A stretch of 64,000 bases of DNA from Nonlabens xiamenensis (lineage in GTDB: Bacteria; Bacteroidota; Bacteroidia; Flavobacteriales; Flavobacteriaceae): positions 62,001 through 126,000 of the forward strand of contig NZ_RMVE01000005.1 in the NCBI RefSeq assembly GCF_003865345.1, read 5' to 3'. The stretch's first letter is position 1. Every line of letters starts with the position of its first letter. Below are positions 13,818 through 22,401 of this stretch, piece by piece. The notes beneath the pieces were generated by a model. It did no database searches and was not told where the DNA came from. It saw only the letters and a list, made by a program, of their open reading frames with translations. A program made the translations under genes and the position numbers.

Positions 13818-15856
13818 CAAACAAATATTACAACAGGGAACTCAGCTGGCTGAAGTTCAATGCCCGTGTATTACAGGAAGCCAGCGATAAAAGCGTTCCT
13901 CTGATTGAACGCCTCAGGTTTTTGGGGATTTTTTCCAACAACCTGGACGAATTTTTTAAAGTTCGCTACGCTACGATCCAGCGTATTCAACGGGCAGGGA
14001 AGAATGCTACTAAATCCCTGGGCGGTGTAAGTGCCGAGGAGTTGATGGAAGAAATCAACAATGAGGTGATCAAGGATCAGGCACTGAGTTTCCAGGTCCT
14101 GGCCGAACTAGAAGAGGAGCTCAAGGAAAAGCAAATCATGATTGTGGACGAGACTGAGGTTCTAAAGGAACACGAGGCATTCATCCGCAATTATTTCAAT
14201 GAAAAGATCAGTCCGGCCCTGGCCACCATAATGATTGACAAAGAGGCAGAATTCCCTCACCTGCGGGACGGATATGGCTATCTGGCGGTGCGCATGTTGA
14301 TGAAAGATGGGAGTGTAAATTATGCCTTGATAGAAAAACCAAAATACCTCAACAGATTTGTCGTACTTCCACAACCTGAAAATGACGACAAGCAATACAT
14401 CATATTGATTGATGATTTGATCAGGCATCGGATGCATTACATTTTCAATATTTTTGATTATCAGAGCATTGAAGTTCATATGATCAAGGTAACGCTGGAT
14501 GCCGAACTGGATATGGAACTGGACCTGAAGAAGAGCTTGTTGGAGAAAATACGACGCAGTGTTCACGACCGCAAGGATGGTGATCCGGTGCGTTTTGTTT
14601 ATGACAAGGATATTCATCCAGAAACTTTATCCTTTATCATGGAAAAGTTACAAATCGATTACACGGATTCCGTTATTCCAGGTGGTCGTTATCATAACCG
14701 CCGAGACTATTTAAAATTCCCCAGCCTGGGCAGACAAGATTTGATGTATGAAAAGCAAGTACCTCTACCCATAAAAGAAGTGGAGATACGTGGGTCGTTG
14801 ATTCAAAAGATTGCGCAGAAAGATATTCTTCAATATACGCCTTACCACACCTTTGCCAATACCATCAAATTTATGCGTGAGGCCGCACTGGATCCAGCCG
14901 TACGCACCATCAAGATCACGATTTACCGGCTGGCTGAAATATCCCAAATCGCAGCTTCTCTGATCAATGCGGTCAAAAATGGAAAGGAAGTTACCGTTTC
15001 CATTGAGCTGCAGGCCAGATTTGACGAACAAGCCAATATCAATTACGCCGAACTGATGCAGGAAGAAGGCGTGAACATGATCTTTGGGGTCACTGGGCTT
15101 AAAGTGCATTGTAAGGCCTGTTGTATCACTAGGGAAGAGGATGGTAAGATTGCCAGATACGGCTTTATCTCTACCGGAAACTTTAACGAGTCCACCGCAG
15201 GGATTTATACAGACTACACCTTATTTACGGCCAATAAAAAGATCCTCAAGGAAGTTGAACGCGTGTTTGAATTTTTTGAGGTAAATTATAAGCAACACCG
15301 CTACAAGCATTTGTTGGTTTCTCCACATTATTTGCGCAGGGACCTTGAAAAGCTAGTGAGACGAGAGATCGCTTTCGCGAAAGCGGGCAAAAAAGCACAC
15401 ATCAGAGTAAAGATCAACTCCATTTCTGACTTTAAAATGATTGATCTGTTCTATGAGGCTTCTAATGCTGGGGTCAATATAGAATTGATTGTTAGAGGGA
15501 TTTGTTGTCTTGTCCCTGGCGTACCTGGTATGAGTGAAAATATTACAGTGCGCAGTGTGGTAGATCGTTACCTCGAGCACCCCAGGGTTTACTATTTCCA
15601 TAACAACGGAGAACGTGATCTTTATATCTCCAGTGCTGATTTTATGACACGTAATTTGGATCAAAGGGTGGAAATAGCTTGTCCCATCTATGATGAAGAT
15701 GTCAAAAATGAGATTTTAGAGACCTTGGATATTTGCTGGAGAGATAATGTTAAAGCCCGAATCATTTGCGAGCACCAATTGAACAAATATTACAGAGATG
15801 AGCACCCGCCGCTGCGTTCTCAATATGCCACTTACGAATATTATCAAAATAAATAG
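13814..15856 (+). CDS. ppk1: Polyphosphate kinase 1
   Basis: A 680-residue enzyme that polymerises the gamma phosphate of ATP into inorganic polyphosphate and runs backwards to regenerate ATP. Domains in order: N domain (YYNRELSWLKFNARVL, then LDEFFKVR), head domain (about 110-310), and two C-terminal phospholipase-D-like domains. The autophosphorylated histidine is His432 in LKVHCK, and the second conserved His is 596 in YYFHNNGE; the STGNFNESTAGIYTDYTLF motif links them. The length is normal for the family. A copy of the 16-bp palindrome lies inside (15370-15385), encoding Ala-Phe-Ala-Lys-Ala. The start overlaps sixA (ATGA). Confidence 0.95.
   Translation: MTNKYYNRELSWLKFNARVLQEASDKSVPLIERLRFLGIFSNNLDEFFKVRYATIQRIQRAGKNATKSLGGVSAEELMEEINNEVIKDQALSFQVLAELEEELKEKQIMIVDETEVLKEHEAFIRNYFNEKISPALATIMIDKEAEFPHLRDGYGYLAVRMLMKDGSVNYALIEKPKYLNRFVVLPQPENDDKQYIILIDDLIRHRMHYIFNIFDYQSIEVHMIKVTLDAELDMELDLKKSLLEKIRRSVHDRKDGDPVRFVYDKDIHPETLSFIMEKLQIDYTDSVIPGGRYHNRRDYLKFPSLGRQDLMYEKQVPLPIKEVEIRGSLIQKIAQKDILQYTPYHTFANTIKFMREAALDPAVRTIKITIYRLAEISQIAASLINAVKNGKEVTVSIELQARFDEQANINYAELMQEEGVNMIFGVTGLKVHCKACCITREEDGKIARYGFISTGNFNESTAGIYTDYTLFTANKKILKEVERVFEFFEVNYKQHRYKHLLVSPHYLRRDLEKLVRREIAFAKAGKKAHIRVKINSISDFKMIDLFYEASNAGVNIELIVRGICCLVPGVPGMSENITVRSVVDRYLEHPRVYYFHNNGERDLYISSADFMTRNLDQRVEIACPIYDEDVKNEILETLDICWRDNVKARIICEHQLNKYYRDEHPPLRSQYATYEYYQNK
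15370..15385. repeat. 16-bp palindrome copy 2 (perfect, in ppk1)
   Basis: CGCTTTCGCGAAAGCG; in frame it encodes Ala-Phe-Ala-Lys-Ala. Confidence 0.9.
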
Positions 15857-15863
15857 CTGATTG

Positions 15864-16760
15864 ATGTCCTTCAATATTACTAAATACGCCGCTATAGATA
15901 TAGGTTCCAACGCCATAAGACTACTTATTGCCACGGCCACCCTGTTCAAGGATGAGCCACCGGTATTTAAAAAAATTAGCCTGGTGCGGGTTCCTATACG
16001 ATTGGGACAGGATGTATTTACCAAAAAGAAAATATCTAAAACCAATATCAACCGTATGTTAAGCAGTATGCAATCCTATCAGTTATTGATGGATGTGCAT
16101 AAAGTAAAAAAATACAAAGCTTATGCGACCAGTGCGATGCGGGAAGCACAAAATGGGCATGAGGTGGCCGCAGAGATTTTGGAAAAGACAGGTATCAAAA
16201 TCGAAATTATAGACGGAAGTCACGAAGCCGCCATTATCGCCATGACCGACTTACATGCCATTATTGAGGAGGGTAAAACTTATCTTTATGTGGACGTGGG
16301 AGGTGGAAGTACGGAATTCACTCTTTTTTCGGACGGGAAAGAAAAGGCGTCAAAATCCTTTAAGATTGGAACAGTAAGGCTGCTGAACGACATGGTGGAT
16401 AAAGATTTGTGGGATGAAGCTCAATCCTGGATTGAAGCAGTATGCGAGCCCTATGAAAAAGTAGAACTTATCGGAAGTGGTGGAAACATCAACAATATCT
16501 TTAAGAATAGCGGTAAGTCGATTGGTAAGCCGTTGAGTTATTTCTACCTGGCCAGTTATTACGAAAAGCTACAAAGCTACAGCTATGAGGAACGCATATA
16601 TAAATTAGGGTTGAACCATGATCGCGCAGATGTGATTATTCCGGCCTGTAGAATCTATTTGCGGGCAATGAAGTGGAGTAGGGCCAAGAATATTTACGTT
16701 CCCAAAATCGGTTTGACAGATGGTATCATTAAATCGATTTTTAACGCCGATCAACGATAA
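15864..16760 (+). CDS. ppx: Exopolyphosphatase / guanosine pentaphosphatase family protein
   Basis: A 298-residue Ppx/GppA-type phosphatase of the ASKHA fold, which releases phosphate from polyphosphate ends or from pppGpp. The first phosphate loop is DIGSNAIRLLIA near residues 11-22 and the second DVGGGSTEFTLF near 143-154; ATSAMREAQNG and IGSGGNINNIF are further family marks. It has only the short two-domain form, as is usual in Bacteroidota. It follows ppk1 by a few bases, so synthesis and breakdown of polyphosphate are co-expressed. The ATG at 15864 is preferred to the TTG directly before it. Confidence 0.9.
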   Translation: MSFNITKYAAIDIGSNAIRLLIATATLFKDEPPVFKKISLVRVPIRLGQDVFTKKKISKTNINRMLSSMQSYQLLMDVHKVKKYKAYATSAMREAQNGHEVAAEILEKTGIKIEIIDGSHEAAIIAMTDLHAIIEEGKTYLYVDVGGGSTEFTLFSDGKEKASKSFKIGTVRLLNDMVDKDLWDEAQSWIEAVCEPYEKVELIGSGGNINNIFKNSGKSIGKPLSYFYLASYYEKLQSYSYEERIYKLGLNHDRADVIIPACRIYLRAMKWSRAKNIYVPKIGLTDGIIKSIFNADQR

Positions 16761-16779
16761 GTTCTCATTCTATTTTAAA

Positions 16780-16814
16780 TTGAGGGATTTAAGTCTGCCT
16801 TATTATTAACTTTG
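16780..16814 (+). promoter_or_regulatory. Flavobacterial-type promoter for the barrel protein gene
   Basis: TTG at 16780-16782 and TAACTTTG at 16807-16814 match the TTG / TAnnTTTG pattern used by the Bacteroidota primary sigma factor, with a spacer of 24 (slightly long). The gene start follows 20 bases later. Confidence 0.45.
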
Positions 16815-16834
16815 ATATACTTAAATCCCCAGTC

Positions 16835-17404
16835 ATGAAAAAAGTATTACTTTATACCTTTGCGCTTATTTGTTCTACCGCCGTTTGGGCACAACGATCT
16901 GGAGGAGTGGATTACGGATTTAGATTGGGTCTCAATTACTCTAATTTAAGCGTTGATGGAGATGAGGATTTAGATGGAAGGTTTGGTTTGCATGCTAATT
17001 TCCTGGCTGAAATTTCTTTGAGTGATTCCTTCTCTTTACAACCTGAAATTGGTGTTTCTGCATTGGGTGTGAATGAAAACGCCATCGCTCTGGAGAATGG
17101 GGATCGGGTAGACTTAAAAACCAATTGGCTTCAAGTAACTGTCCTCGCCAATATCGATTTGAGCAATAAGTTATACGTATTGGTGGGACCGCAGGCTGGT
17201 GTGAATGTCACTGAAAACGATAACAACGACTATTACAATTACGATTTTCTGGGCGTTGCCGGATTAGGGTATATGTTTGACGAGAATTGGTCCATTGACT
17301 TGAGGTATGGATTTGGATTATCCAACATATTTGATCGAGACTTTGGAGAGGACAACGATGCCAGCAATCGTTATTTTCAAGCTGGAATTTCTTATAGACT
17401 ATAA
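16835..17404 (+). CDS. Small outer-membrane beta-barrel protein (PorT-like)
   Basis: A 189-residue exported protein. A signal peptide (MKKVLLYTFALICSTAVWAQ) is followed by alternating amphipathic strands: YGFRLGLNYSNLS, FGLHANFLAEISL, FSLQPEIGVSALGV, LKTNWLQVTVLANIDL, KLYVLVGPQAGVNV, YDFLGVAGLGYMF, WSIDLRYGFGLS, and a terminal YFQAGISYRL that ends in a hydrophobic residue like most barrels. This is the eight-strand 'outer membrane protein beta-barrel' (PorT/OmpW-like) type, very common in flavobacteria, with no fixed function. It is a single-gene unit with its own promoter. Confidence 0.8.
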   Translation: MKKVLLYTFALICSTAVWAQRSGGVDYGFRLGLNYSNLSVDGDEDLDGRFGLHANFLAEISLSDSFSLQPEIGVSALGVNENAIALENGDRVDLKTNWLQVTVLANIDLSNKLYVLVGPQAGVNVTENDNNDYYNYDFLGVAGLGYMFDENWSIDLRYGFGLSNIFDRDFGEDNDASNRYFQAGISYRL

Positions 17405-17447
17405 TCCGTATAATTCCTTTAGGTCGGTAACTGGATCCGGTTGGGTT

Positions 17448-19292
17448 TTAGAAGTCTAAATCAAAGGTACGTCTTAACAAGTCGACGGCTGGATTTTTTT
17501 CTACCAGTTTACTGTATTTGTCCTGATCGGTATAGACATATTTTTTGGTGACCGTCTGGTCTACCAGGATGTCAAATTCAATGCTGTAGTTACGCAACTC
17601 TCTTTTGATGTATTCCATCACCTGACCCTGTGATTGTTCCAGAGTCACCTTCATGGATTCATTAGGGAATTTTAGACATAACTTACGACCTTTTAACTGA
17701 GGTTGATCCGCATTCAGTATACTTGCTAGAATTAATTCGCCACGCGCTTTCAGGTGTTCGATATATTGTTGCCACACCTCATGCAGTCTTTCTTGGGTAA
17801 AATCTTCTTCTGGTAGTTTATCCTGATGTAGTTGTTGATCTTGTCGCAGGGCAACATGATTCTTTTGTACTTCTATACCTTGAATAGAAAGACCACTTAC
17901 CTTGCGTCGGCTTTTTTGAAGCAATGCCTTTCTGGCTTCTTCCAGGGATTTATTGGGTGTAGTGGAAGGGGTTTCGGTTGCTGTATCTTCACCAGGCATC
18001 GTTGCAACTTGTTGATCTTTTGAAGGTTGTGTAGGTTTTGGCTTTGTTGCTGATGGTTCAGCTTTTATCTGTTCAGGGGTTGAAGCGACCGGTGTATTGA
18101 CTTGGTTATCGTTATCAGCTACTGTCGGTTTTGTTTCAGTTGAAATCGTTGTGTCCTGAGGGTAGGAGGTTATAGATTGATCTTTGAAATAGGTAGCCGG
18201 AAGAATCTGCTTTAGGTCATTTTTTTTTTCTCCATCAAGGTTGATGGAGGCCAGTTGCATTAAGGTCAGTTCAACCAGCAGTCTTTGGTTTCTGCTGGCG
18301 CGGTAATTGAAATCGGCATCGTTGGCAATTTCAATGCCTTTTCTCAAAAAAGCCAGGTCCACTTTTTTTGATTGTTCGAGGTATTTGGCTTTGGTTTGTT
18401 CGCCGAGTTCGAGCAGGGGAATAGTACGCTCATCTTTACAGACCATCAAGTCCCTGAAGTGCGATGCCAGCCCACTGATGAAGTGTTGGCCATCAAAACC
18501 TTTGGACATGATCTCATTATAGTCCACCAATAATTGGGGAATATTGTTTTCTAAGAGTAATTCTGTCACTTGAAAATAAGTTTCCCGATCCAGGACATTT
18601 AAATTTTCAGTAACGGCTTGAACGTTCAGATGTTTACCTGAAAAGCTCACCACACGGTCAAAAATAGACAAGGAGTCCCTCAGGGCGCCATCTGCCTTTT
18701 GAGCTATGATTTGTAATGCTTCCTCTTCGGCTTCAATGCCTTCTTTGGAGGCGATACGCTTAAGATGTTCACGCATATCGCTAACGGTGATACGTTTAAA
18801 GTCAAATATCTGACAACGGGAAAGTATGGTAGGTATGATCTTATGCTTTTCTGTAGTTGCCAGGATAAAAATGGCATGTGCAGGTGGTTCTTCCAGGGTC
18901 TTTAAAAAAGCATTAAAGGCTGCGTTGGAAAGCATATGCACCTCGTCAATGATATAGACCTTATACGTTCCGACCTGTGGAGGAATACGCACCTGATCGA
19001 CAATACTTCTGATCTGATCGACACCATTATTAGAAGCCGCATCCAGCTCAAAAATATTAAAGGCAAAATCCTCATCAGGGTCATGGTGACCACTTTCCTG
19101 GTTGATTTTCTTGGCCAGGATTCGGGCACAAGTCGTTTTTCCAACTCCTCTAGGACCTGTAAATAGTAAAGCCTGGGCCAAGTGATTGTTTTGAATAGCG
19201 TTCTCCAGGGTTTTGGTAATGGCACCCTGGCCCACAACATCCTCAAAGCTCTCTGGGCGATATTTTCTGGCCGATACTATAAATGGTTCCAT
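17448..19292 (-). CDS. dnaX: DNA polymerase III subunit gamma/tau
   Basis: A 614-residue clamp-loader ATPase that loads the beta clamp and joins core polymerases at the fork. Walker A is GPRGVGKT (46-53), Walker B YIIDEVHML (from 113), sensor 1 ILATTEKHKI, and the arginine-finger motif LSRCQ ends near 161. Residues 370-470 are a Thr/Pro/Gln-rich linker, followed by a tau-like C-terminal domain. The four zinc-binding cysteines present after Walker A in most bacterial DnaX proteins are absent: the region reads INQESGHHDPDEDF. Divergent from rnpB with about 90 bp between. Confidence 0.93.
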   Translation of the reverse strand: MEPFIVSARKYRPESFEDVVGQGAITKTLENAIQNNHLAQALLFTGPRGVGKTTCARILAKKINQESGHHDPDEDFAFNIFELDAASNNGVDQIRSIVDQVRIPPQVGTYKVYIIDEVHMLSNAAFNAFLKTLEEPPAHAIFILATTEKHKIIPTILSRCQIFDFKRITVSDMREHLKRIASKEGIEAEEEALQIIAQKADGALRDSLSIFDRVVSFSGKHLNVQAVTENLNVLDRETYFQVTELLLENNIPQLLVDYNEIMSKGFDGQHFISGLASHFRDLMVCKDERTIPLLELGEQTKAKYLEQSKKVDLAFLRKGIEIANDADFNYRASRNQRLLVELTLMQLASINLDGEKKNDLKQILPATYFKDQSITSYPQDTTISTETKPTVADNDNQVNTPVASTPEQIKAEPSATKPKPTQPSKDQQVATMPGEDTATETPSTTPNKSLEEARKALLQKSRRKVSGLSIQGIEVQKNHVALRQDQQLHQDKLPEEDFTQERLHEVWQQYIEHLKARGELILASILNADQPQLKGRKLCLKFPNESMKVTLEQSQGQVMEYIKRELRNYSIEFDILVDQTVTKKYVYTDQDKYSKLVEKNPAVDLLRRTFDLDF

Positions 19293-19384
19293 GGTTCAAA
19301 GATAAGCTTGTCGGGGCATTGGAGTCTAAAAACAGAGCTTTTGATTTATACAAATTATCAACAGAATATAATGTAGCTTTGCGC

Positions 19385-19712
19385 AGAGCAGGCCGCCTTA
19401 TCGATCCTCTGTAAGGAGGGTAGGAAAGTCCGGACACCATAGGATGACATAGCGGTTAACGGCCGCCATTTCGATTTTTATCGGAATAGGACCAGTGCAA
19501 CAGAAAGAATGTACAGATCATGCTGTAGTGAAATCAGGTAAACTCTATGTGGTGCAATGTCGCGTATATCAGAGCTTGAGTGCGATCCGCGCGATTCTGA
19601 AGGGTAGACAGCTAGAGGTTCCGGGTAACCGTAACCCCAGATAAATGATAAGGGTTCATCTTTTTCCTTTGGGAAGCAGCGAACACAGAATCCGGCTTAT
19701 AGGCCTGCTTTT
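19385..19712 (+). ncRNA. rnpB: RNase P RNA
   Basis: The catalytic RNA of RNase P, which matures tRNA 5' ends. Terminal stem P1 is formed by GAGCAGGCC (19386-19394) and AGGCCTGCT (19701-19709). Conserved core blocks are present in order: GGAAAGTCCGGACACC near 19426, the ACAGAAAG region, GGTAAACTC, the GGGTAACCGTAACCCCAGATAAATG block, and the 3' ACAGAATCCGGCTTA motif that binds tRNA CCA. It is a bacterial type A layout. A TAGCTTTG box at 19374-19381 just upstream fits the -7 element with transcription from about 19386. The T-run after P1 acts as terminator and overlaps the stop codon of the convergent next gene. Confidence 0.95.
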
Positions 19713-20240
19713 TTATGGTATAGCTTTCATTCTTTTGACGATTTCTTGTACCTCTTGGATATCGTTAGATCCAAAAAATTGTACTCGGCCGCCTTCGATA
19801 GCTTGTTGAGCCATTGGAGCGCTAATGACCTTGCCATCAATGACTAAAAATAAAGGCTCTCTTGCACGCGAGGCCTCTAGGGTAGCTTGATACAATCGCT
19901 TTGCGCCTTCAGGATATAATACAATATCGATGACAGGTCGCCCTTGAGCCATCTCTATTTCAATAAACTTATAGTCCATAGGTACAGTTACAGGTCGATA
20001 GGCGACAGCATAAACTTTATCACTTCCTGGATCCATATAACTCAATGAGGTTGTAGTCTCACTGACTGGATAGATGCCATCTAAGAATCTGTCACTAGAT
20101 ACATTAAAGGCCTCAGATTGTTGGAGGTTTTTACCGCCCAGTGACAAAGGTTTTTTGGTCAACTGCTGGCAGTTGCCCAGCGACAAACAGGTGATTATGG
20201 CTATGGCAAACCAAGATATCTTTACCCGATATGTCTGCAT
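19713..20240 (-). CDS. Lipoprotein with SecD-type P1 head domain
   Basis: A 175-residue probable lipoprotein from the ATG at 20238-20240: MQTYRVKISWFAIAIITCLSLGNCQQ has a lipobox-like LGNC. An upstream in-frame ATG would add 17 residues that overlap the 3' end of rsmD and spoil the signal peptide, so it is rejected. The C-terminal part (PLFLVIDGKVISAPMAQQAIEGGRVQFFGSND) matches the P1 head subdomain of SecD/SecDF, but there are no transmembrane segments, so this is a free-standing module and not the translocase. Its role is unknown. It follows rsmD with a 1-base gap and is probably co-transcribed. Confidence 0.75.
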   Translation of the reverse strand: MQTYRVKISWFAIAIITCLSLGNCQQLTKKPLSLGGKNLQQSEAFNVSSDRFLDGIYPVSETTTSLSYMDPGSDKVYAVAYRPVTVPMDYKFIEIEMAQGRPVIDIVLYPEGAKRLYQATLEASRAREPLFLVIDGKVISAPMAQQAIEGGRVQFFGSNDIQEVQEIVKRMKAIP

Positions 20241-20241
20241 T

Positions 20242-20793
20242 TTACTCCTCTTCTTCTGGGCCGTTGAAAAAACTAAATACCGTTCCGCCATACCTTCTGG
20301 AATTATCTAAATGAGGGTGCTCTTCCATATTCGTATGTTTGGAGTGCTCCATGATAAATATACCACCCGGCGCCAATAATTCAGCCTCCATCACCAGATC
20401 AGCCAATTGATGAAATTCTGCCTGCTCGAGTCCGTAAGGCGGATCTGCAAAAATCAAATCATAGGTTCCGCGATGTTTGGTTAAAAAACTGAATACATCT
20501 GCCTTAATGGTATCGATCGGAAATTCTAGGGTTTCGGCAGTTTTTTTAATGAAAGATATGCAAGGATAATGTTGATCTACGGCGGTGATCGCTGCTGCAC
20601 CTCTGCTGGCAAATTCATAAGACATATTTCCGCTGCCGGCAAAAAGTTCTAAGACCTTGGTCCCAGGAATATGAATTTGGTGCCTGAGAATGTTGAATAA
20701 GGCCTCTTTGGCCATATCGGTTGTAGGGCGCACAGGAAGGTTTTTTGGTGCCATGATTCTACGACCTTTATGAGTGCCAGAAATTATACGCAT
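20242..20793 (-). CDS. rsmD: 16S rRNA (guanine(966)-N(2))-methyltransferase
   Basis: A 183-residue SAM-dependent methyltransferase that modifies G966 of 16S rRNA. The start MRIISGTHKGRRI is the family hallmark; SAM motif I is VLELFAGSGNMSYEFASRGA (about 47-66), and the catalytic DPPY motif follows in DLIFADPPYG (near 117). Length and order are normal. The ATG lies inside the end of the upstream DUF3822 gene (10-base overlap), so the two are coupled, an arrangement seen in many Bacteroidota. Confidence 0.93.
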   Translation of the reverse strand: MRIISGTHKGRRIMAPKNLPVRPTTDMAKEALFNILRHQIHIPGTKVLELFAGSGNMSYEFASRGAAAITAVDQHYPCISFIKKTAETLEFPIDTIKADVFSFLTKHRGTYDLIFADPPYGLEQAEFHQLADLVMEAELLAPGGIFIMEHSKHTNMEEHPHLDNSRRYGGTVFSFFNGPEEEE

Positions 20794-21551
20794 AGGAATT
20801 GATTTTTGTAGGTTGGATAATCCTGCTGGTATTCTACGTGTCTGACATACGTGTACAGTAGGTCGTAGAGTTCCTGATCGTGGTTTTCTGAAATAATCCG
20901 CAGTTTAAAGGTTTCAGGGTCTGCCTCACAATGATGAGTGGTGTACATGGTATAATACAAGATATCTTCTATAGCTTCAAAAGGGAATAGGTTGTGGGCG
21001 TGCAACTTTCCGTTTTTAAAGATGCTGAGATAAAAATCTGACACCATCACTTCGAGGCTCACGTCGAAATGCAAACTCTTGGCGTCCTGACTGCGCAACT
21101 CGAGAAGCCTGCTGCCGTAATGATAATAGTCAAAACTACCGTAGCGCTCAAAGAAATAATTATTGATATTGGCATAGGCGATATAGACGGTATGGATGTT
21201 TAACTCACCAGATAGTTCGTCAGTGCTGATGTGGTCTGTTTCGAGGATACGAGCGTTATACTTTAAATAATCCACGGCCTGCTTCTCATTGAAGATTTCG
21301 CCAGGAACACAGGTAAAAATATTATGGTGGTAGAATAGGGTCGCTTTCGCGAAAGCGTAATCCAAAAACTCTTGCTGTTGGTAAATTTCCTCGATGCGTT
21401 TTAAAAGCTCAATCGGATTAGCCGGATGCTTGAATCGCTCGTGATAAGCATCCAATATTTGCCCATCCTGATAGGCATAAAAAGAAAGTCCATCCTGATG
21501 AATCAAGACGGACAGTTTCTTTAATATGGGTGTATCCTTAGTTTTCGGCAT
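20784..21551 (-). CDS. DUF3822 family protein
   Basis: A 255-residue soluble protein of the Bacteroidota-specific DUF3822 family, which has a predicted ASKHA/type-II-secretion-like fold and unknown role. It is recognised by LSVLIHQDGLSFYAY near the start, the TLFYHHNIFTCVPGEIF segment and a mid-protein LLELRSQ. Placement next to rsmD is the usual one. A perfect copy of the 16-bp palindrome (21342-21357) encodes the Ala-Phe-Ala-Lys-Ala part. It overlaps both neighbours (10 bases with rsmD, 14 with the upstream gene), so the three genes form one transcription unit. Confidence 0.8.
   Translation of the reverse strand: MPKTKDTPILKKLSVLIHQDGLSFYAYQDGQILDAYHERFKHPANPIELLKRIEEIYQQQEFLDYAFAKATLFYHHNIFTCVPGEIFNEKQAVDYLKYNARILETDHISTDELSGELNIHTVYIAYANINNYFFERYGSFDYYHYGSRLLELRSQDAKSLHFDVSLEVMVSDFYLSIFKNGKLHAHNLFPFEAIEDILYYTMYTTHHCEADPETFKLRIISENHDQELYDLLYTYVRHVEYQQDYPTYKNQFLCV
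21342..21357. repeat. 16-bp palindrome copy 3 (perfect, in DUF3822 gene)
   Basis: CGCTTTCGCGAAAGCG; encodes Ala-Phe-Ala-Lys-Ala in the gene's frame. Confidence 0.9.
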
Positions 21552-22284
21552 ATTGTCTGGGCCAATTCCCGCTGGTGGTTACCTCATCAAGGCTACCTAC
21601 CACAATGGCATCTCCATCAATGGCTTCTACACTGCGTATCTCCAACTCATCTTTCAGCAGTCGTTCTGGTTGGTCCCATAAGATATCTTTCTTCATGGCA
21701 CGTGCTCTGAAGATGGGGATACGGTTGTCCTTGTCGATATAAACATCTGTTTTGAGCTCAATGCTTCCTGGAGCTCCTTCAAACGGGTATTCCAATAGTT
21801 GAGCGATTTTCACGTCGGTAAACAAAGAATCTTTAACCGATCTAAAGCCCAAGGTATCTATCAAAGTAATTTCTTTCTTATATCCGTTGGGATCATCAGG
21901 ACTCAATCTAAACTTGATGTTACGCTCTCGATCGATTACTGTACTGTCTCGCTTCTGGGTTAATGCAAATTCGGCAGTGTCTACAAATTTGGCTAACGCA
22001 TCAATATTGTCTGAATAAGTTCCAGTGATGGTCTTATAAGCATTTTGTGCCTCACGCAGATGGATCAATTGCCCGATGACCTGCTTATATCGCTCTTCCT
22101 TTACAGCTTCAAATTTAACTGGCTCTTCTATAGTCTTGTATAGCTTATATCCAAAAAATCCGCTGATTCCTAAAAGAATGATGATCACTATCGGGTGCAG
22201 CTTTTTTGGTATTTTGTTGATAAAGATCGCAAGCAATACCAGTACGATAAGGCCTAAAACGACAGATATAATTAAATTTGACAT
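21538..22284 (-). CDS. Membrane-anchored protein of unknown function
   Basis: A 248-residue protein with two N-terminal membrane segments (about 4-23 and 31-50) and a periplasmic or cytosolic domain of about 190 residues. The start of the soluble part (YKQVIGQLIHLREAQNAYKTITGTYSDNIDALAKFVDT) resembles the helix of type IV pilin-like or secretion-related proteins, followed by a beta-rich domain. It is conserved in flavobacteria upstream of the DUF3822 and rsmD genes, to my knowledge without a function. It overlaps the DUF3822 gene by 14 bases and is likely the first gene of the four-gene unit down to 19713. Confidence 0.7.
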   Translation of the reverse strand: MSNLIISVVLGLIVLVLLAIFINKIPKKLHPIVIIILLGISGFFGYKLYKTIEEPVKFEAVKEERYKQVIGQLIHLREAQNAYKTITGTYSDNIDALAKFVDTAEFALTQKRDSTVIDRERNIKFRLSPDDPNGYKKEITLIDTLGFRSVKDSLFTDVKIAQLLEYPFEGAPGSIELKTDVYIDKDNRIPIFRARAMKKDILWDQPERLLKDELEIRSVEAIDGDAIVVGSLDEVTTSGNWPRQYAEN

Positions 22285-22401
22285 GAATTATTTGGTTTAT
22301 GCTTTATTTCAAAGCTAACAAATCTACAATATTTTTTAAATCGCCCTAGTTTCCAGTTTAAAATTTGGGTTAAGTTTATCCCTAGTTGTCCACAATCCTA
22401 C

